Shown in pieces: positions 46,950 through 57,506 of a DNA stretch of 62,402 nucleotides; within the stretch, counting starts at the first letter, position 1; every line of letters begins with the position of its first letter. Made by a program: the position numbers and the translations under genes. The stretch lies in NCBI GenBank assembly GCA_027596035.1, contig JADGJA010000038.1:1-62402 (forward strand), read 5' to 3'. The DNA comes from Thoreauomyces humboldtii (Eukaryota; Chytridiomycota; Chytridiomycetes; Spizellomycetales; Powellomycetaceae). Below the pieces are notes generated by a model. That model was given only the letters and a program-made list of their open reading frames with translations, searched no databases and was not told where the DNA came from.

Positions 46950-48392
46950 TCTCTGCGATGCGAATCCTTGATCAGGAATGAGTCGTTGTTACGGAAATGC
47001 ACGTCTCCCGCCGGTTGATCTTGAGCACGTCGTCTGGAGGGAAACGATTTCAAGCTTTCAAGCCCAGAGTCGAGCTTTCGAACTCTTGGTTTTGTCCGAC
47101 CTGCATCTTTCCATTTCTCCTACACATTCCCGACACAGCGACACATACAATACAAACAAGTCACCGCGACGAGGGGCGAGTGACAAGATCGGAAGGATTT
47201 GCTTCTGCAAGGCCATCGGGAAATATGCCTACTTTCACGGACACGTCTTGTTTGGCGAACGTTTCTGAACCGTTGCTCAAAGGAGAACACTGATTGGATG
47301 GCGCTCGGAACGCAGAGATTCCGTTGAGGATGCCTTTGATCTTTGGGCTAATCACGCTCCGGTGGATATGGACTTTCCCCGGATGGCAAGCTCGTGTGTC
47401 AGCTGAGTCCATGAAAGGTTGTTGGTATGCGCTATTACCGCAAAGAAAAGCCATACTTGCTTGCTTCATCCTCGATGCCTGTGATGGACCTTGGGAGATG
47501 TGCCGTCCGAATGATGCATGTCGGTAGCTAGAGATGCATACTTTCTTCTTCTGTGGATGCCAAGCATTCACCACCGTGGAACCCCGCAGAGAGGCAGAAG
47601 GCGGGACGGCTAGCGCGCGTCCGATGTATTCACCGCACGTGCCATCAGATGGAAGAGGAGAGCAGACATCTCGAATTCAATGGGATCGCACGTTGGCGGA
47701 TGAGGTCGATGCTGCGAACCAGACTGCGGGCATCAAAGTAAAAGCAGCATACACATACTGGTGACAGGTGCGACAGGCAATTCACGGAATTCCGGCGCAG
47801 CCGAACGTCCAGTTCTGGCCGCCGCAGTTGCTACATACCGCTTTTGGACTCCAGGTCGGCATTCCTGGCACTCCATTCAACGGAATCCCGAACCCACTCA
47901 AGGAGGACCTCAAAGAAGCATACATCATCGATTGCCAGATCGTACGAAGGCCTCCGAAGGGTTGTGTGCGAAGAAAGTGACAGAAAGCTCGCTCCTCCCA
48001 CCGATCCTGCCTCCGGGAAGGTTCGAAGCTATGACAAACTACGAAAGGCTCCAAAACGCGGAAAACGAGATTTCCCAGCGGAAGGTCAAGTCTCCGTCCC
48101 CGGGCCAATCCCGTTTGGCCAGACAACGTCGTCTAGGCACCGATCTCGGACATGATCCTCGTTCTTTGAGCTGTCCGTATGGCAACCGACTTTGATAAAG
48201 CAGGAAAGCGCAGTTCCGGTAGAGAGCAATGTACCTAGGATGCATAACTCTCACAAGATTTGAGAACCTTCTGTCGGCAAGGTGAAAGACGCAAAAGAGA
48301 TGCAAGTTAGGGGAGCTGACAATCGAGTATCTTGGAGTCTCGTAGCTTTCAACGAATTTGTTCGTACGCTTAGTCAAACCCGTAAACCTGGT

Positions 48393-49248
48393 TCACAAAC
48401 TCTTCTCTTCAGGTCTAGCTTCGAGACCCACGCAGAAGATGTCAGGAGAATTGGTGTCACAACCAGAGAAGGCAATCGGAGAACTCCCAGCATCATCTTT
48501 TGAATGTTCAAAATACAAAATGCAAAATGAGATACATGCTCCACTTGCTCCGTACAAACGACTGCGTTTTCTTGGTAATGCCACCTCAGTACGTCTTGAC
48601 CGCCCGACCGCTGCGAGTCCGAAACCGACTGACATCTTCGAGTCGATCGGGCAGCTTTAGTGATCGCCAGTGAGCTCGGACGTTTGTCTGCAGCGTTGTG
48701 CCGCTGGCCGTTGTCTGGAATCTTGGCCTGAATATGGAAAGGCTGAAACTCCAAGAGCCTCTCCATCGCTTGAGGAAGGAAGCGGATAGCTTGTATCGCC
48801 TTGTCCACCCGTGCGTTTTGCTTGATGGCGCAATGACGATAGACGGCACAGCGCGGTGTGTCCTCCAGCATCGAGTGAGTGCGCCAACCGATGGTCTAGA
48901 CAGCTTCGTCTGCAGACCATTTACCCGGGCGGTTTCAAGAATGCACAGAAGGAGCTTGATATACTCTGGATCGAGACTCTTGGAACCGCCTCCGTTCTGC
49001 GCCAGGTATACGGTATCAGTTGACGGGTCGAAAGAGGTGGCAACACCAACGTTCCTGGTGTCGGTGGAGGCCAGCGCCAGAAAGTTGAGGATCCTCTAGA
49101 ACATTTTGTGTGGATAAACACCGAAATCATCCGTGTCGCTGCGTTCCTCGGCGTTTTTGTCCTTTCCAGCCGCCGCGATGTACATCCGCGTTCGCATGAG
49201 CGGCCGACCTCCCAATGACTCGGTTTCGACGCTGAGGTCTTGTGACAT
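48393..49248 (-). pseudogene. Decayed coding region, possibly a deaminase-like gene
   Basis: On the minus strand an ATG at 49248 opens 50 codons (MSQDLSVETESLGGRPLMRT...), meets TAG at 49096-49098, and continues in the same frame with protein-like sequence ILNFLALASTDTRNVGVATS then FDPSTDTVYLAQNGG. Protein-like sequence then moves to another frame (MLEDTPRCAVYRHCAIKQNA) and later to a third (ILYFEHSKDDAGSSPIAFSG). Stops and frame changes at three points suggest a pseudogene. The order of hydrophobic helix, beta strand and FDPxTxTVYLAxNGG faintly recalls fungal OTT_1508-type deaminases, but no intact H-[AC]-E or PCxxC motif is seen, so the family is a guess. An alternative is a real gene with very short introns (24-29 bp), unlike any other gene here. 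Confidence 0.35.
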
Positions 49249-49727
49249 GGAACGAGTGGGGCAAAGTTATAACGAATAGGAAGTTGGTACTGTTCCCAAC
49301 TCGAAGTGTGTGTTCTTTGGCGCTGTTTAACGAATGGACTCGCCAACTTTTGAAACCTCAGTAAGGAGCGGCGGCATCGAGCCAAGCTGTCGGGCTCTAT
49401 TTCCGGTACCGACCGGGTATTAGTCCCAAGGATACTTCATCTGGCACCATGTCAGCCGGTTGAACAAACCTGGACTGCAGGTACCATTCTGACGCTGGCA
49501 CGTTGAACAGCAAAATATACTGAAAAGTGAGTTTCTCTCAGACACGTGTTTCCCATTGATGAGCGGTGGGCAATCACTCTTTTTTTTTGCTGCCGTCCGT
49601 GAATGCTCTGCAGGTACCATGATCGCAGGTTCGGAAGACTCATGGGAGATTGAGACTGAGATATAGCTGCCCTTTGTGTACCAGGAGTTCCTCTCTATTG
49701 CACAAACCCGAGAAGTCATAACACCAT

Positions 49728-49775
49728 GGGGGCGCTGAGTATGAGCACCGATGAGTATGAGCACCGCTGAGTCAT
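49728..49775. repeat. Short tandem repeat
   Basis: The unit TGAGTATGAGCACCG(A/C) occurs twice in tandem (about 49736-49767), and the flanking string AGTCATAACAC occurs on both sides (about 49713 and 49770). It looks like a local duplication and is too short to call a mobile element. Confidence 0.5.
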
Positions 49776-50340
49776 AACACAGCAACCTTCTGAGGGACTT
49801 GTCTTTAGGCACCCTCAGTAACTAACTACCGGTACGGCGGAGCTGACATCTTCCACAACATGCTTCCAAATCGCTGCCTGTACATCCAATGAATCCTTCT
49901 TCCCAGGGTCCCAGGGCTCTTCGCAAGTATGAAAGCATCAACCCCGCAGGTGTCGATTCTCAAGGCCACTGCCATAGCCACCTCGTCACGAAGCATGTCA
50001 AGTTCCTTTTCCAGGGATACCAGACCTGCACGAAGAAAACAAGTCGACTTCAGCCCCTCAAGCGCAGCCCGTGAAGTTCTTTTTCGATAGCGACGGAGTC
50101 ATCGTCAAGCCGCCGGGCGTGGGCGGCTTTGGTCAATGCTCAACGTGTCGAGTCTACATGTAGTTTCGACCTCGTTCAAGTTTCCATCTGCGCTGCCGCT
50201 TGCTTCCCATCGACAACAGGGATCATATGGGGGGGACACTTGGCGCGCGGGGACAGCATGGGTGGAGGAGACGCGGCAAACGCGCGGTTGCTGATGACCA
50301 AAACGTCACCGCCGCCGCCGCTCGCCGCTCTCGAAAAGTA

Positions 50341-50348
50341 TATAAAAG
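50341..50348 (+). promoter_or_regulatory. TATA box of the chitin-binding-type gene
   Basis: TATAAAAG lies 80 bp before the ATG of the next gene, in a good consensus context. Read directly; function inferred from position. Confidence 0.6.
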
Positions 50349-50420
50349 AGTGGACCACACCTCGCAACCCCTCGACCCCACAGCACCTCTGGAATTGTTA
50401 CATCTTTCGACAATTTAACC

Positions 50421-51214
50421 ATGACACAGCACTGGGAACCCGGATGCCAGTACAACGCAGGCGCCGTCGTTGAATACCATGGCAGTCACTACAAGATCAT
50501 TCAGGTGAGTGCCGTGAGATGATACAGTGGCGGCTGCTTAGCCGAAGCACAGCATTTCCACTCATCCTGCTTCTCCCCACTCTCGCTTCTCAGGCTCATC
50601 GCTCTCAGTCCGACTGGGCACCTGACGTCGTTCCCGCCCTCTGGGGTCGCGTGCCGGACGACGAATGTCACCAGCACAAGCAGCAGGATTCTTGCCACGG
50701 TCAGGAGCAGCAGCAGCATCACCGTCAGGAGGAGCACCACCACAAGCAGGAACACCAGAACGACTGTAACAACAGCAACAACCAGCCCATGTTCATGCCT
50801 GTGGCTATGCCCGAGCCGCATCAGCAACAGCAGCATCAGGCTCCCTACATGCAGGTTCCACCCGCCATTCCGCAACCCCAGAACAACAACAGCTACGGTT
50901 ACGTGAACGCGAACAACCAGACTCCTGCCTTCAGTCCCAGCTCCAACCCCAACTACGGATCGGTCAACAACCAGCAACCTACCAAGCCGCATCAGCAGCA
51001 GCAGCAGCAGCAGCACACCGAAGATCACGGTCTCGACATCGCGGGCCACCACATCGGAGAGGACGCCTTGAAGATCGGCGGAGGTCTTCTCGCGGGTGCA
51101 GCCGTCCTCGGCCTCGGGGGTTTGGCGTACCACAAGATGTCGTCGAGGGACATCGGGGACGAGGAGGGCGAGAACGGACAGAAGTCCAGGGAGCTCGCTG
51201 ACGCTCAGCGCTGA
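50421..51214 (+). CDS. CBM5/12-type chitin-binding-like protein with Gln/His-rich linker and membrane tail
   Basis: Exons 50421..50504 and 50594..51214 give 234 residues. The first 45 residues fit a CBM5/12 (type 3 chitin-binding) module: HWEPGCQYNAGAVVEYHGSH then YKIIQAHRSQSDWAPDVVPALW, with the aromatic residues in the usual spacing. The intron falls inside the module. There is no signal peptide, as in many cytosolic or unconventionally placed fungal proteins carrying this module. A His/Gln/Asn-rich linker (runs of CAG and CAC codons, ending in seven or eight Gln) leads to a C-terminal hydrophobic segment, KIGGGLLAGAAVLGLGGLAY, that could be a tail anchor. The family with this combined layout occurs in fungi but its role is not known to me. 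Confidence 0.82.
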
Positions 51215-51565
51215 GATGAGGTACCAGGCGTAAACATCACGGCTCCTCACATGGCGAAACGGCCGCACTGCATATACCCCAACACAATTTGTACTTTTCT
51301 GTGAATTACTTTGACACAGCCTAGCGCTGGACGAGACTCCACCAGAACCGACCGCTCAATCAATCACGTTCTATGCAATTTGAGCAACTATTTGACAAAA
51401 AGAATCGTTTACTGATTAACAGGAGACAAGGAGGGGTTGGTGTGTGATCGTGGATGGAAAGTATGGGTTACAAAAACGGGAGGGAGAGGGAAGGTTCGTT
51501 TGATTGGTCATGGAGACAAGAAAGAAAAAGGGGTAAACGTGGTATAAGCGGCAACCATTCTTGCT
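51215..51565. other. Convergent intergenic region
   Basis: About 350 bp between the chitin-binding-type gene and the bZIP gene. A/T-rich around 51370-51420. Nothing recognised. Confidence 0.35.
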
Positions 51566-53284
51566 TCAAACCACCGAAACCATTCCCTGAGCGGCCATCA
51601 CCGCGACGGCGAGGATGTCACGAACGTAGACATCTTCCTCTGTGTCCGGGGTGGCCGGTCGAGCTGACGAGGACGAAGCGCTTCCACCAAGCTTGAGAGC
51701 CTCGTAAGCCGATCTCAGAGCGCGATGAGCGGCCAGTCGACCTGGAGATGGCTGCTGGACTTGGTTCAGAGAGGGCGACGAAGGTGGGGGTGTGGATGGA
51801 GGTTCGACCTCGGAGTCTACTTCCACGTTGTCGTCGGATTTTCCCATGGTGGCGACCAGTTTCATGAAAGCGTCCGCGGCTGTGTGCGAAGTTTGCGGTT
51901 GCTGGGTGACCTGATGATGCGGTCGAGCCGTCTCGGGCACGTGGACATTGTGGACCTGCACGGGATGCTGCGGATGCAGCTGGTGGAACGGACTAGCTGC
52001 AAGTTTTGGCGAGACGATGACCAGGGGCGATGCAGTGATCGACGCCTCTCGAGACGGTGGCCTCGAAATCGCGTTGGGCGCGATCGATTCGGCTTCTTTT
52101 CCTTCGCGCTCGGCAAGCTTCGACTGCAATAGTTTGTTGAGCTCTTCCAGCTCCTTGTTTCGCTTCATAAGCTCCCCATTCTCCTCGCCAAGAGTTTTAA
52201 GACGATCCTCGAGCTGTGTGACATATTCCTTACGGCGGACGCGAAAGTTTCTCGCACTGAGTTTATTTCGCATCTGCCGTTTCTCCTTCGCGGAGATGGT
52301 CGTGTCGTTGTCCAGCTCGTCGACGAAGCGACGGAGATCATCGATTCCGTATCCGATGCGATCGAGTGCGTACTTGTCTAAATGAGTCGAAGGCTTTGTG
52401 TCGGTGGAAGGGGAAGACGGGGAAGGGGAGGACGGAGACGCAACGGGCGATGGGGTTTCCTGCTTCACAGGGGCGACTTGGGTGGGGGTGGACGGGCATA
52501 CTGCTTCCAACGCGGTTCCGTCAGTGGGACTTGGTGCAGGTTCAGCTGCAGCCACGATACGACGGCGCTTGCGAGGTGCTGCTAGCTTTGCTGGTTTCTT
52601 TTCTTTCTTGCCGGGAGCAGTATTCTTATTGGTGGAAGCGAGCTTCTTTGCGGGAGGTTTCCGCGTCTCCTGCTTGACAGGAACGAGGGTGTCGTCGACT
52701 TGTTCCGACCCATCGATACCTTCCGGGCTCGTGTCCGGCGGCGGGCTAGCCTCGCGTTTCCGAAATCGGATGGTGACTTTGGGCATGCGTTCCGAGGACG
52801 TTGAGATGACTACACAATTCTCCGCATCCGAACGGTCTTGGTCTTGTTCGTCCTCTTCCGCGAGCGACGCTTGATCCTCGTCCGGACTGATGTACTCGCG
52901 CTGAGAAAACACGCTGGGATCAACAAGCCAAGGCGCGACGGACTCGGGCGGCTCCTCATCCGGGATGGCTGACGCCGGAGGCGGCAATACCCAATCGGAG
53001 GTCTGCGCTTCTTGCTGGGAAAAGTCAAACGGAAAGAGGGGCAGCAGGTCAAAGCCAACGTCGGCGGATGGGAGCGGAACTGCTTCGTCGGTCTTGAACG
53101 CCTCGAAGGAGGGAGAAGTAGCGGGATCCATTACTTGTTGCTCGAGTGACGGATACGCGTCCTGCAACAGCGGTGTGTCGAGGTTCAGGAACTGGGACAT
53201 GTCGCCGTTGATGTCCATGAGGCAAGGGGACGGCGACCGTGCCGATGAGAGAGGCGAATGCTCAGCGAGGGTTCCTACTGTCAT
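51566..53284 (-). CDS. bZIP transcription factor
   Basis: Intronless, 572 residues from the first in-frame ATG; the frame is open slightly further, but only from GTG. The basic region near residues 335-355 reads KRQMRNKLSARNFRVRRKEY, with the Asn and Arg contacts of the bZIP consensus, followed by a leucine zipper (LEDRLKTLGEENGELMKRNK and on to LEELNKLLQSKL). The N-terminal half is acidic and Ser/Pro-rich (likely activation region), with SERMPKVTIRFRKREASPPP before a Lys/Ala-rich stretch KKEKKPAKLAAPRKRRR that is a good nuclear signal. The C-terminal part is Pro/His/Gln-rich. The SARNFRVRRKEY core is common in fungal bZIPs of unassigned function; the target genes cannot be inferred. Confidence 0.9.
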   Translation of the reverse strand: MTVGTLAEHSPLSSARSPSPCLMDINGDMSQFLNLDTPLLQDAYPSLEQQVMDPATSPSFEAFKTDEAVPLPSADVGFDLLPLFPFDFSQQEAQTSDWVLPPPASAIPDEEPPESVAPWLVDPSVFSQREYISPDEDQASLAEEDEQDQDRSDAENCVVISTSSERMPKVTIRFRKREASPPPDTSPEGIDGSEQVDDTLVPVKQETRKPPAKKLASTNKNTAPGKKEKKPAKLAAPRKRRRIVAAAEPAPSPTDGTALEAVCPSTPTQVAPVKQETPSPVASPSSPSPSSPSTDTKPSTHLDKYALDRIGYGIDDLRRFVDELDNDTTISAKEKRQMRNKLSARNFRVRRKEYVTQLEDRLKTLGEENGELMKRNKELEELNKLLQSKLAEREGKEAESIAPNAISRPPSREASITASPLVIVSPKLAASPFHQLHPQHPVQVHNVHVPETARPHHQVTQQPQTSHTAADAFMKLVATMGKSDDNVEVDSEVEPPSTPPPSSPSLNQVQQPSPGRLAAHRALRSAYEALKLGGSASSSSARPATPDTEEDVYVRDILAVAVMAAQGMVSVV

Positions 53285-54891
53285 GCGCGAGGGACGGGTG
53301 CGAGGTAGAGGGGATGCGCTTCGTATTGGGCGAGAGAGCCAGAGCGGTGTCACTCGCTGCGCGCCTCTGAGAATGCTAAAGTGCGGTTTGACAGAGCAAT
53401 GTTTGTGATGGTTCAGATGCTGCTGGAGGGTGAATGCGGAACAACCAGCGAAGACAGAGTTGACGGAGAGGGCGAGAGGGGTACTGTTGTAATGCTGATG
53501 GACTGTATTGTCAAGATCTGCTGGGGTGCCAGCGGGCGAAGGAGGGTTTTGTTCGCAGTGGAGGAGCCAATTTCTGGATTACACACAGCCAGCGGCAACC
53601 CTACCCCTGCCAATGTCCCGCAAACCAAGACAAGTCCTGTCGCTCCAGGGGAAACATCTTGAATTCCAGTTATGCAGTGAACCAGTAATTATTCATTGTC
53701 ATCAGAGCTCGGGCTCGACGCCAGTGCTGTACCTGGAGTCCTGAAGGTGTTCACCGTCAAACCTTGCGTTCGTTGCGCTCGTTATGTACAGTACCGAGTG
53801 CGAGGGCAAGACGAGTTTGCACTGATCCTGCTGCCTACGCACAAAGATACCGGCAGTACGATTGGTGGCATTCATTTGATTGATTGTTTGGTCTGAGAAG
53901 CAAAACATAAAGGGGTCAGTTGAGCTTCACTCCCCAATATGCCCAAGCCCTGTGATGGACCATAACCTGTTGCTTTCAGATTTACGCCCTCGGCCCCCTG
54001 ACGAAAGTCGATCCCAGGACCTTTCGGTGATGGAACACGCTCTTTACCAGATCAGCCACACCGCTTGTGCTGAGGAAGCGGGGAACGTTGGTCTTGGGCA
54101 ATCACCGCATGCGCAGTAGAGTTTTGTGAGATTCGAGAGAGAGAAGGGAGGTCTGTCGAGTGGCGAGTCACGATGAGTCACATCACGTTTCCTTCCTTTC
54201 CTGCTCACCTCTCGCGGCCACTTCGGCCACTTCCCTGTTGCAAACATCCTTTACCCGGTCGCTGCCTAGATGGAAGAAGAAGTGACTTGGCTCCTGCTCT
54301 TAAAATGCCTGTACATGGAATTCTATCATCCTCATGCACTGCCGCCGCCTTCGAAATCTTCATTCCCGAGATTGCTACAATTGAAAGTATATCCTCACTC
54401 AATCTAATCATCAATACCAACTCCGAGCAGTTTCCAAAAGACATTTTCCGCGCCCATGTTCCGCCAACGTATCGGCTAGGAACACAAGTTGCAGTGAGCA
54501 GTAGCTGGTATTCCACCGACCCTGAAACAAACCTGTCTTCAGGACTTTTCGCCTGCTTCCCTGCATGTAAGATAACGATAGAAACCAGCTGGATCGTGGA
54601 GACGATAGAACCTTGCCTTCGTTCCTTCTGCGGGGTTTTCTGATGCCTGAGTGTTCGGGGTGGGAAGCCTGGGAAGGCCTCCAGCTCATGACTCACAGCG
54701 CTGCTGCAACGCCGAGTGCATTTGCGGCAACGGTCATCTCGCTCCTCACCCCTCTCACCGCCCCCACAATTGCCACATTTTGCGTTTGCCGATCGCTACT
54801 GATATCGCTCGGCATAACAGGATCACGGCCTCATTGTCATTCATTTACCGCTCGAAATTTACCTCCCCACAATCTGTTGTCGCTACTCTCC
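53285..54891. other. Intergenic region, bZIP promoter and arrestin-like promoter
   Basis: About 1.6 kb between divergently transcribed genes. I see one more TGTACAGTA string at 53788-53796, related to the motifs at 4.7 and 35.0 kb. Several short frames exist on both strands but are neither long nor protein-like. The arrestin-like frame is open upstream to 54613, and the ATG-less part is assumed untranslated. The length suggests complex regulation of the bZIP gene, but that is only inference. Confidence 0.4.
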
Positions 54892-56373
54892 ATGCCCCAA
54901 ACGCAAAGGCAAACTTCCCAGAAGCTCGACGTTCAAGTCTTCGGCAACTCGACCGCCGCGTACAAGCCAGGTCAGACGATTCAAGGGAACGTAATCAGGA
55001 CGGCTCATCTCGTAGCAACGGATGCTCGCATCACGGTCTCGCTCATTGGACGAGCAAAGACCAAAACGACCATCGTCCGACGGGAGCAGGGAAGGGCCGC
55101 CGGGAATGGTAGACCCGCCCAGGCGGCACGACGGTCGGTCACGGTGTATCGAGGTCGCTGGCCGCTGTGCAGCATCGGTACCATAGCGCACTCAGGGCCG
55201 ATCCACATCCCGCCGGCGGGAGGATCCGCTACCTGGCCGTTCGCTATAACGATCCCTTTCACCCCGGACCCGAGGGTGTTCGTTGGGGGACACGATCAAG
55301 CGGCGAGCTTGCTTCCCCTGGCGCATGCAGACATTGAACGGACACCGTTGCCCGGCACGTTTCAGTTCTCGCATTCGGGACGAGGCGGCGACCTGCGGTG
55401 TGAAGGATTCGTAGAGTACTTTCTACGCATCGAACTCGTGGCCCAAGGCAACATTGGCGGCGGAACCACGATCGCCTTGGCCCCCTTGCTTCTTCGTGGT
55501 CTAACCACCCCGCAACCGATCACAGATTACAACTATGCAGCAAAGACAGAGAATGTCGTCGTGCGAACGCTTCGTCTCATCCCAGGAAACGAGGACATGG
55601 AACTCACATTCGGTCAAAAGGCCGCAAAGTTCTTCGGATCGTCCAGTGTCCCAAGGTTCAAGTTCGCTTTCGATTGTCTCGTCCCGACGAAGCTACAGTT
55701 CGCCCATCCAACCTCCATCGCCATCCTGCTCCGCATCCGACCCGACCTCGAAGCCACGACGGAACTCATCCGCGAGACGCCGTCGCCAGTGACGTTGGAG
55801 TCCTTCTCGTTCTCGATCTCGACGTTGACCGACATCGTGTGCGAAGCCCCCGGTCTGTTCTCACCGGGAGTCCACAGCGACACCATCAAGGACAAGGACC
55901 GGGTCGACCTGACGCCCGTTCTGAACGCGCTGAGAGCAGCCCACGGCAACGCCCCCATCGCGATCCCGATCGGACAGGATCCGGCATACCTCAACATCGG
56001 GGAGCATCTGTCTCTCTCCCTCACCTCCACGGGGTTCACGGCCCTGGGTCGCGAGGTGGCCAGACTGGAGCTCACTCCCGGGTTCACGACCTACAACATC
56101 CGACGATACCACGAGATGAAATGGAAGGCTCGGATATCTTGTCGGGGGGAGAAGGAGACGGTGGAAGGATGGACGGCGGTGCATGTAGTGGGTCACAGTG
56201 AGGCGCAGATGGACGCGAGCGACGCTGCGAGGAATGGAATACTGTTGTCGCAACAACAACCGCCACAGCCATTTCAGACGAGCGAGATGGTGCCGGATCG
56301 AACAGCTGACGAGTTTGAAGGACTCCCAGCTTACGAGCCAAGTTACGAGCCAAGATTTGTAGACATCCCATAG
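54892..56373 (+). CDS. Arrestin-like fold protein
   Basis: Intronless, 493 residues. The N-terminal domain starts QKLDVQVFGNSTAAYKPGQT and continues IQGNVIRTAHLVATDARITV SLIGRAKTK in the pattern of the fungal arrestin N-terminal domain (beta strands with a Gly-x-Val turn). Further on come FQFSHSGRGGDLRCEGFVEY FLRIELVAQ and a second beta-rich half. The C-terminus ends EFEGLPAYEPSYEPRFVDIP, with LPAY and repeated Y-E-P that resemble but do not match PPxY ubiquitin-ligase binding motifs. Fungal arrestin-like proteins often adapt Rsp5-type ligases to membrane cargo; whether this one does is unknown. The start is the ATG that begins MPQTQRQTSQ; earlier in-frame ATGs give low-quality sequence. Confidence 0.8.
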   Translation: MPQTQRQTSQKLDVQVFGNSTAAYKPGQTIQGNVIRTAHLVATDARITVSLIGRAKTKTTIVRREQGRAAGNGRPAQAARRSVTVYRGRWPLCSIGTIAHSGPIHIPPAGGSATWPFAITIPFTPDPRVFVGGHDQAASLLPLAHADIERTPLPGTFQFSHSGRGGDLRCEGFVEYFLRIELVAQGNIGGGTTIALAPLLLRGLTTPQPITDYNYAAKTENVVVRTLRLIPGNEDMELTFGQKAAKFFGSSSVPRFKFAFDCLVPTKLQFAHPTSIAILLRIRPDLEATTELIRETPSPVTLESFSFSISTLTDIVCEAPGLFSPGVHSDTIKDKDRVDLTPVLNALRAAHGNAPIAIPIGQDPAYLNIGEHLSLSLTSTGFTALGREVARLELTPGFTTYNIRRYHEMKWKARISCRGEKETVEGWTAVHVVGHSEAQMDASDAARNGILLSQQQPPQPFQTSEMVPDRTADEFEGLPAYEPSYEPRFVDIP

Positions 56374-57008
56374 ATATCCGAGATTAGAGGCTTCTCACTT
56401 CCATGACGTTTGGGAGTAACTTTTGATGAAAATTAGATGTGTGACTTTATATGTGGGCTCATGAGCAATGACAGGGGGGTTTAAACGGCAGCGATTGATT
56501 TGGCAGTTCGAGGATGAAACAAGACGCGGAAGGAGTAAAGGAAGGCTTGCTTCGCTGCCGGACACTTGCAGTGAGAACAAGGACGGCCTTTGGAAGACTT
56601 AACGGTCAGGCGATGGTCGTGGACGAGGTAAAAGATCTGGTGCTTCGACCGTGTCACGGCAACCTCCTTCGGCTCAGAAACTCCCTGGGAAGCGTCAAAA
56701 ATGGCTGGTACATGCTTCAGGGGTGAAAATCGCGTGTGTGTGGGAAGGACAAAGCGCTACCACGCACACACGGGTCTCTGGTCAATTCCTCCAGCAAGCA
56801 GAAAGGTCTGTCGAAACCAGCCGCTCTCAACAACAGCCCAAGTTCTTTCTCAGGGGCAATCTGCGGGGGAAAAACAGCTTTGTTTGGAGCAAGATGACGG
56901 TATGTAGGGGGGGGGGGGAAGAAGGAAGGTATGAAAAGCTCAAAAGGAACATAGGATGAGCCACTCCAGTCAGAGGGGGAGCGAGCGGATCGTTCTTTGG
57001 ATCACCGC
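56374..57008. other. Convergent intergenic region
   Basis: About 635 bp, including a 12-base G run at 56907-56918. Frames in the region are shadows of one another. No gene seen. Confidence 0.35.
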
Positions 57009-57506
57009 TCAAAGGGGCTGGTGAAGGTGAGAAGCGGCACGTTCGCTCTTCTGGATGTCTCCCTTGTGGAGGGCACCTTCTGCCTTCAGCTTGTGACCGG
57101 CCTGGGTGAAGGGGAGGGCGTGTCCCAATCCCCGTTCGGCTTCGCCCTTGAGGTAGGATCCGGTCGTGACGGAGGAGTGGACGCCGTGGTCCATGTGGGC
57201 TTCGGCCTTCTCGGCTTTCAGTTCGTTTCCCTTCTTGCGCGCTCCGTCTGCCTTGAGTTCTGGAAGAAGGAGATGTGGAAGATGTTTACGATCAGCTTTA
57301 GGTGGAGACTGTGCTGCGGTTGAACGTCATCGCTTACGGTGGCCAAGGTCAGTTCCAGGAAGCAGGTGTCCGACTCCACGTTCGATAGTCCCCTCGATCT
57401 TGGATCCGGTAGTGGGATGGGCGCTAGCTGAGAGAGTGTTGGTGCCGCTGCTGGTAAGTGGGACGATGGCGACGCCTTCGACGTTGCTTCCGTTGTAAGA
57501 AGACAT
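57009..57506 (-). CDS. Small hydrophilic protein, possibly stress-related
   Basis: Exons 57338..57506 and 57009..57259 (minus strand) give 139 residues. The N-terminal half is Ser/Thr/Gly-rich (MSSYNGSNVEGVAIVPLTSS, then GSKIEGTIERGVGHLLPG). The C-terminal half is a run of Lys/Glu/Ala-rich, strongly hydrophilic sequence (LKADGARKKGNELKAEKAEA) with GHxLKAEGALHKGD-type repeats. This composition resembles CsbD- or LEA-like stress proteins, but I cannot assign a family. The join across the 78-bp intron uses GTAAGC and CAG and keeps frame. A TATA box lies about 90 bp upstream, which fits a strongly inducible or abundant transcript. Confidence 0.72.

Larger units (their letters stand above)
46950..50420. 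other. Gene-poor region
   Basis: About 3.5 kb, the largest stretch without an intact gene. It holds the Lsm2 promoter, a likely decayed coding region on the minus strand (listed separately), a minus-strand frame near 47.2-48.1 kb interrupted by only a few stops, a small tandem repeat at about 49730-49775, and the promoter of the chitin-binding-type gene at its right end. Confidence 0.5.

Noticed and set aside
49728..49775. Tandem repeat with flanking identical strings as an insertion sequence
   Set aside because: Far too short, with no open frame or inverted termini; a local duplication is sufficient.
50690..51020. CAG/CAC repeat run as a non-coding microsatellite
   Set aside because: It is in frame within the linker of the chitin-binding-type protein and is better treated as coding poly-Gln/His.
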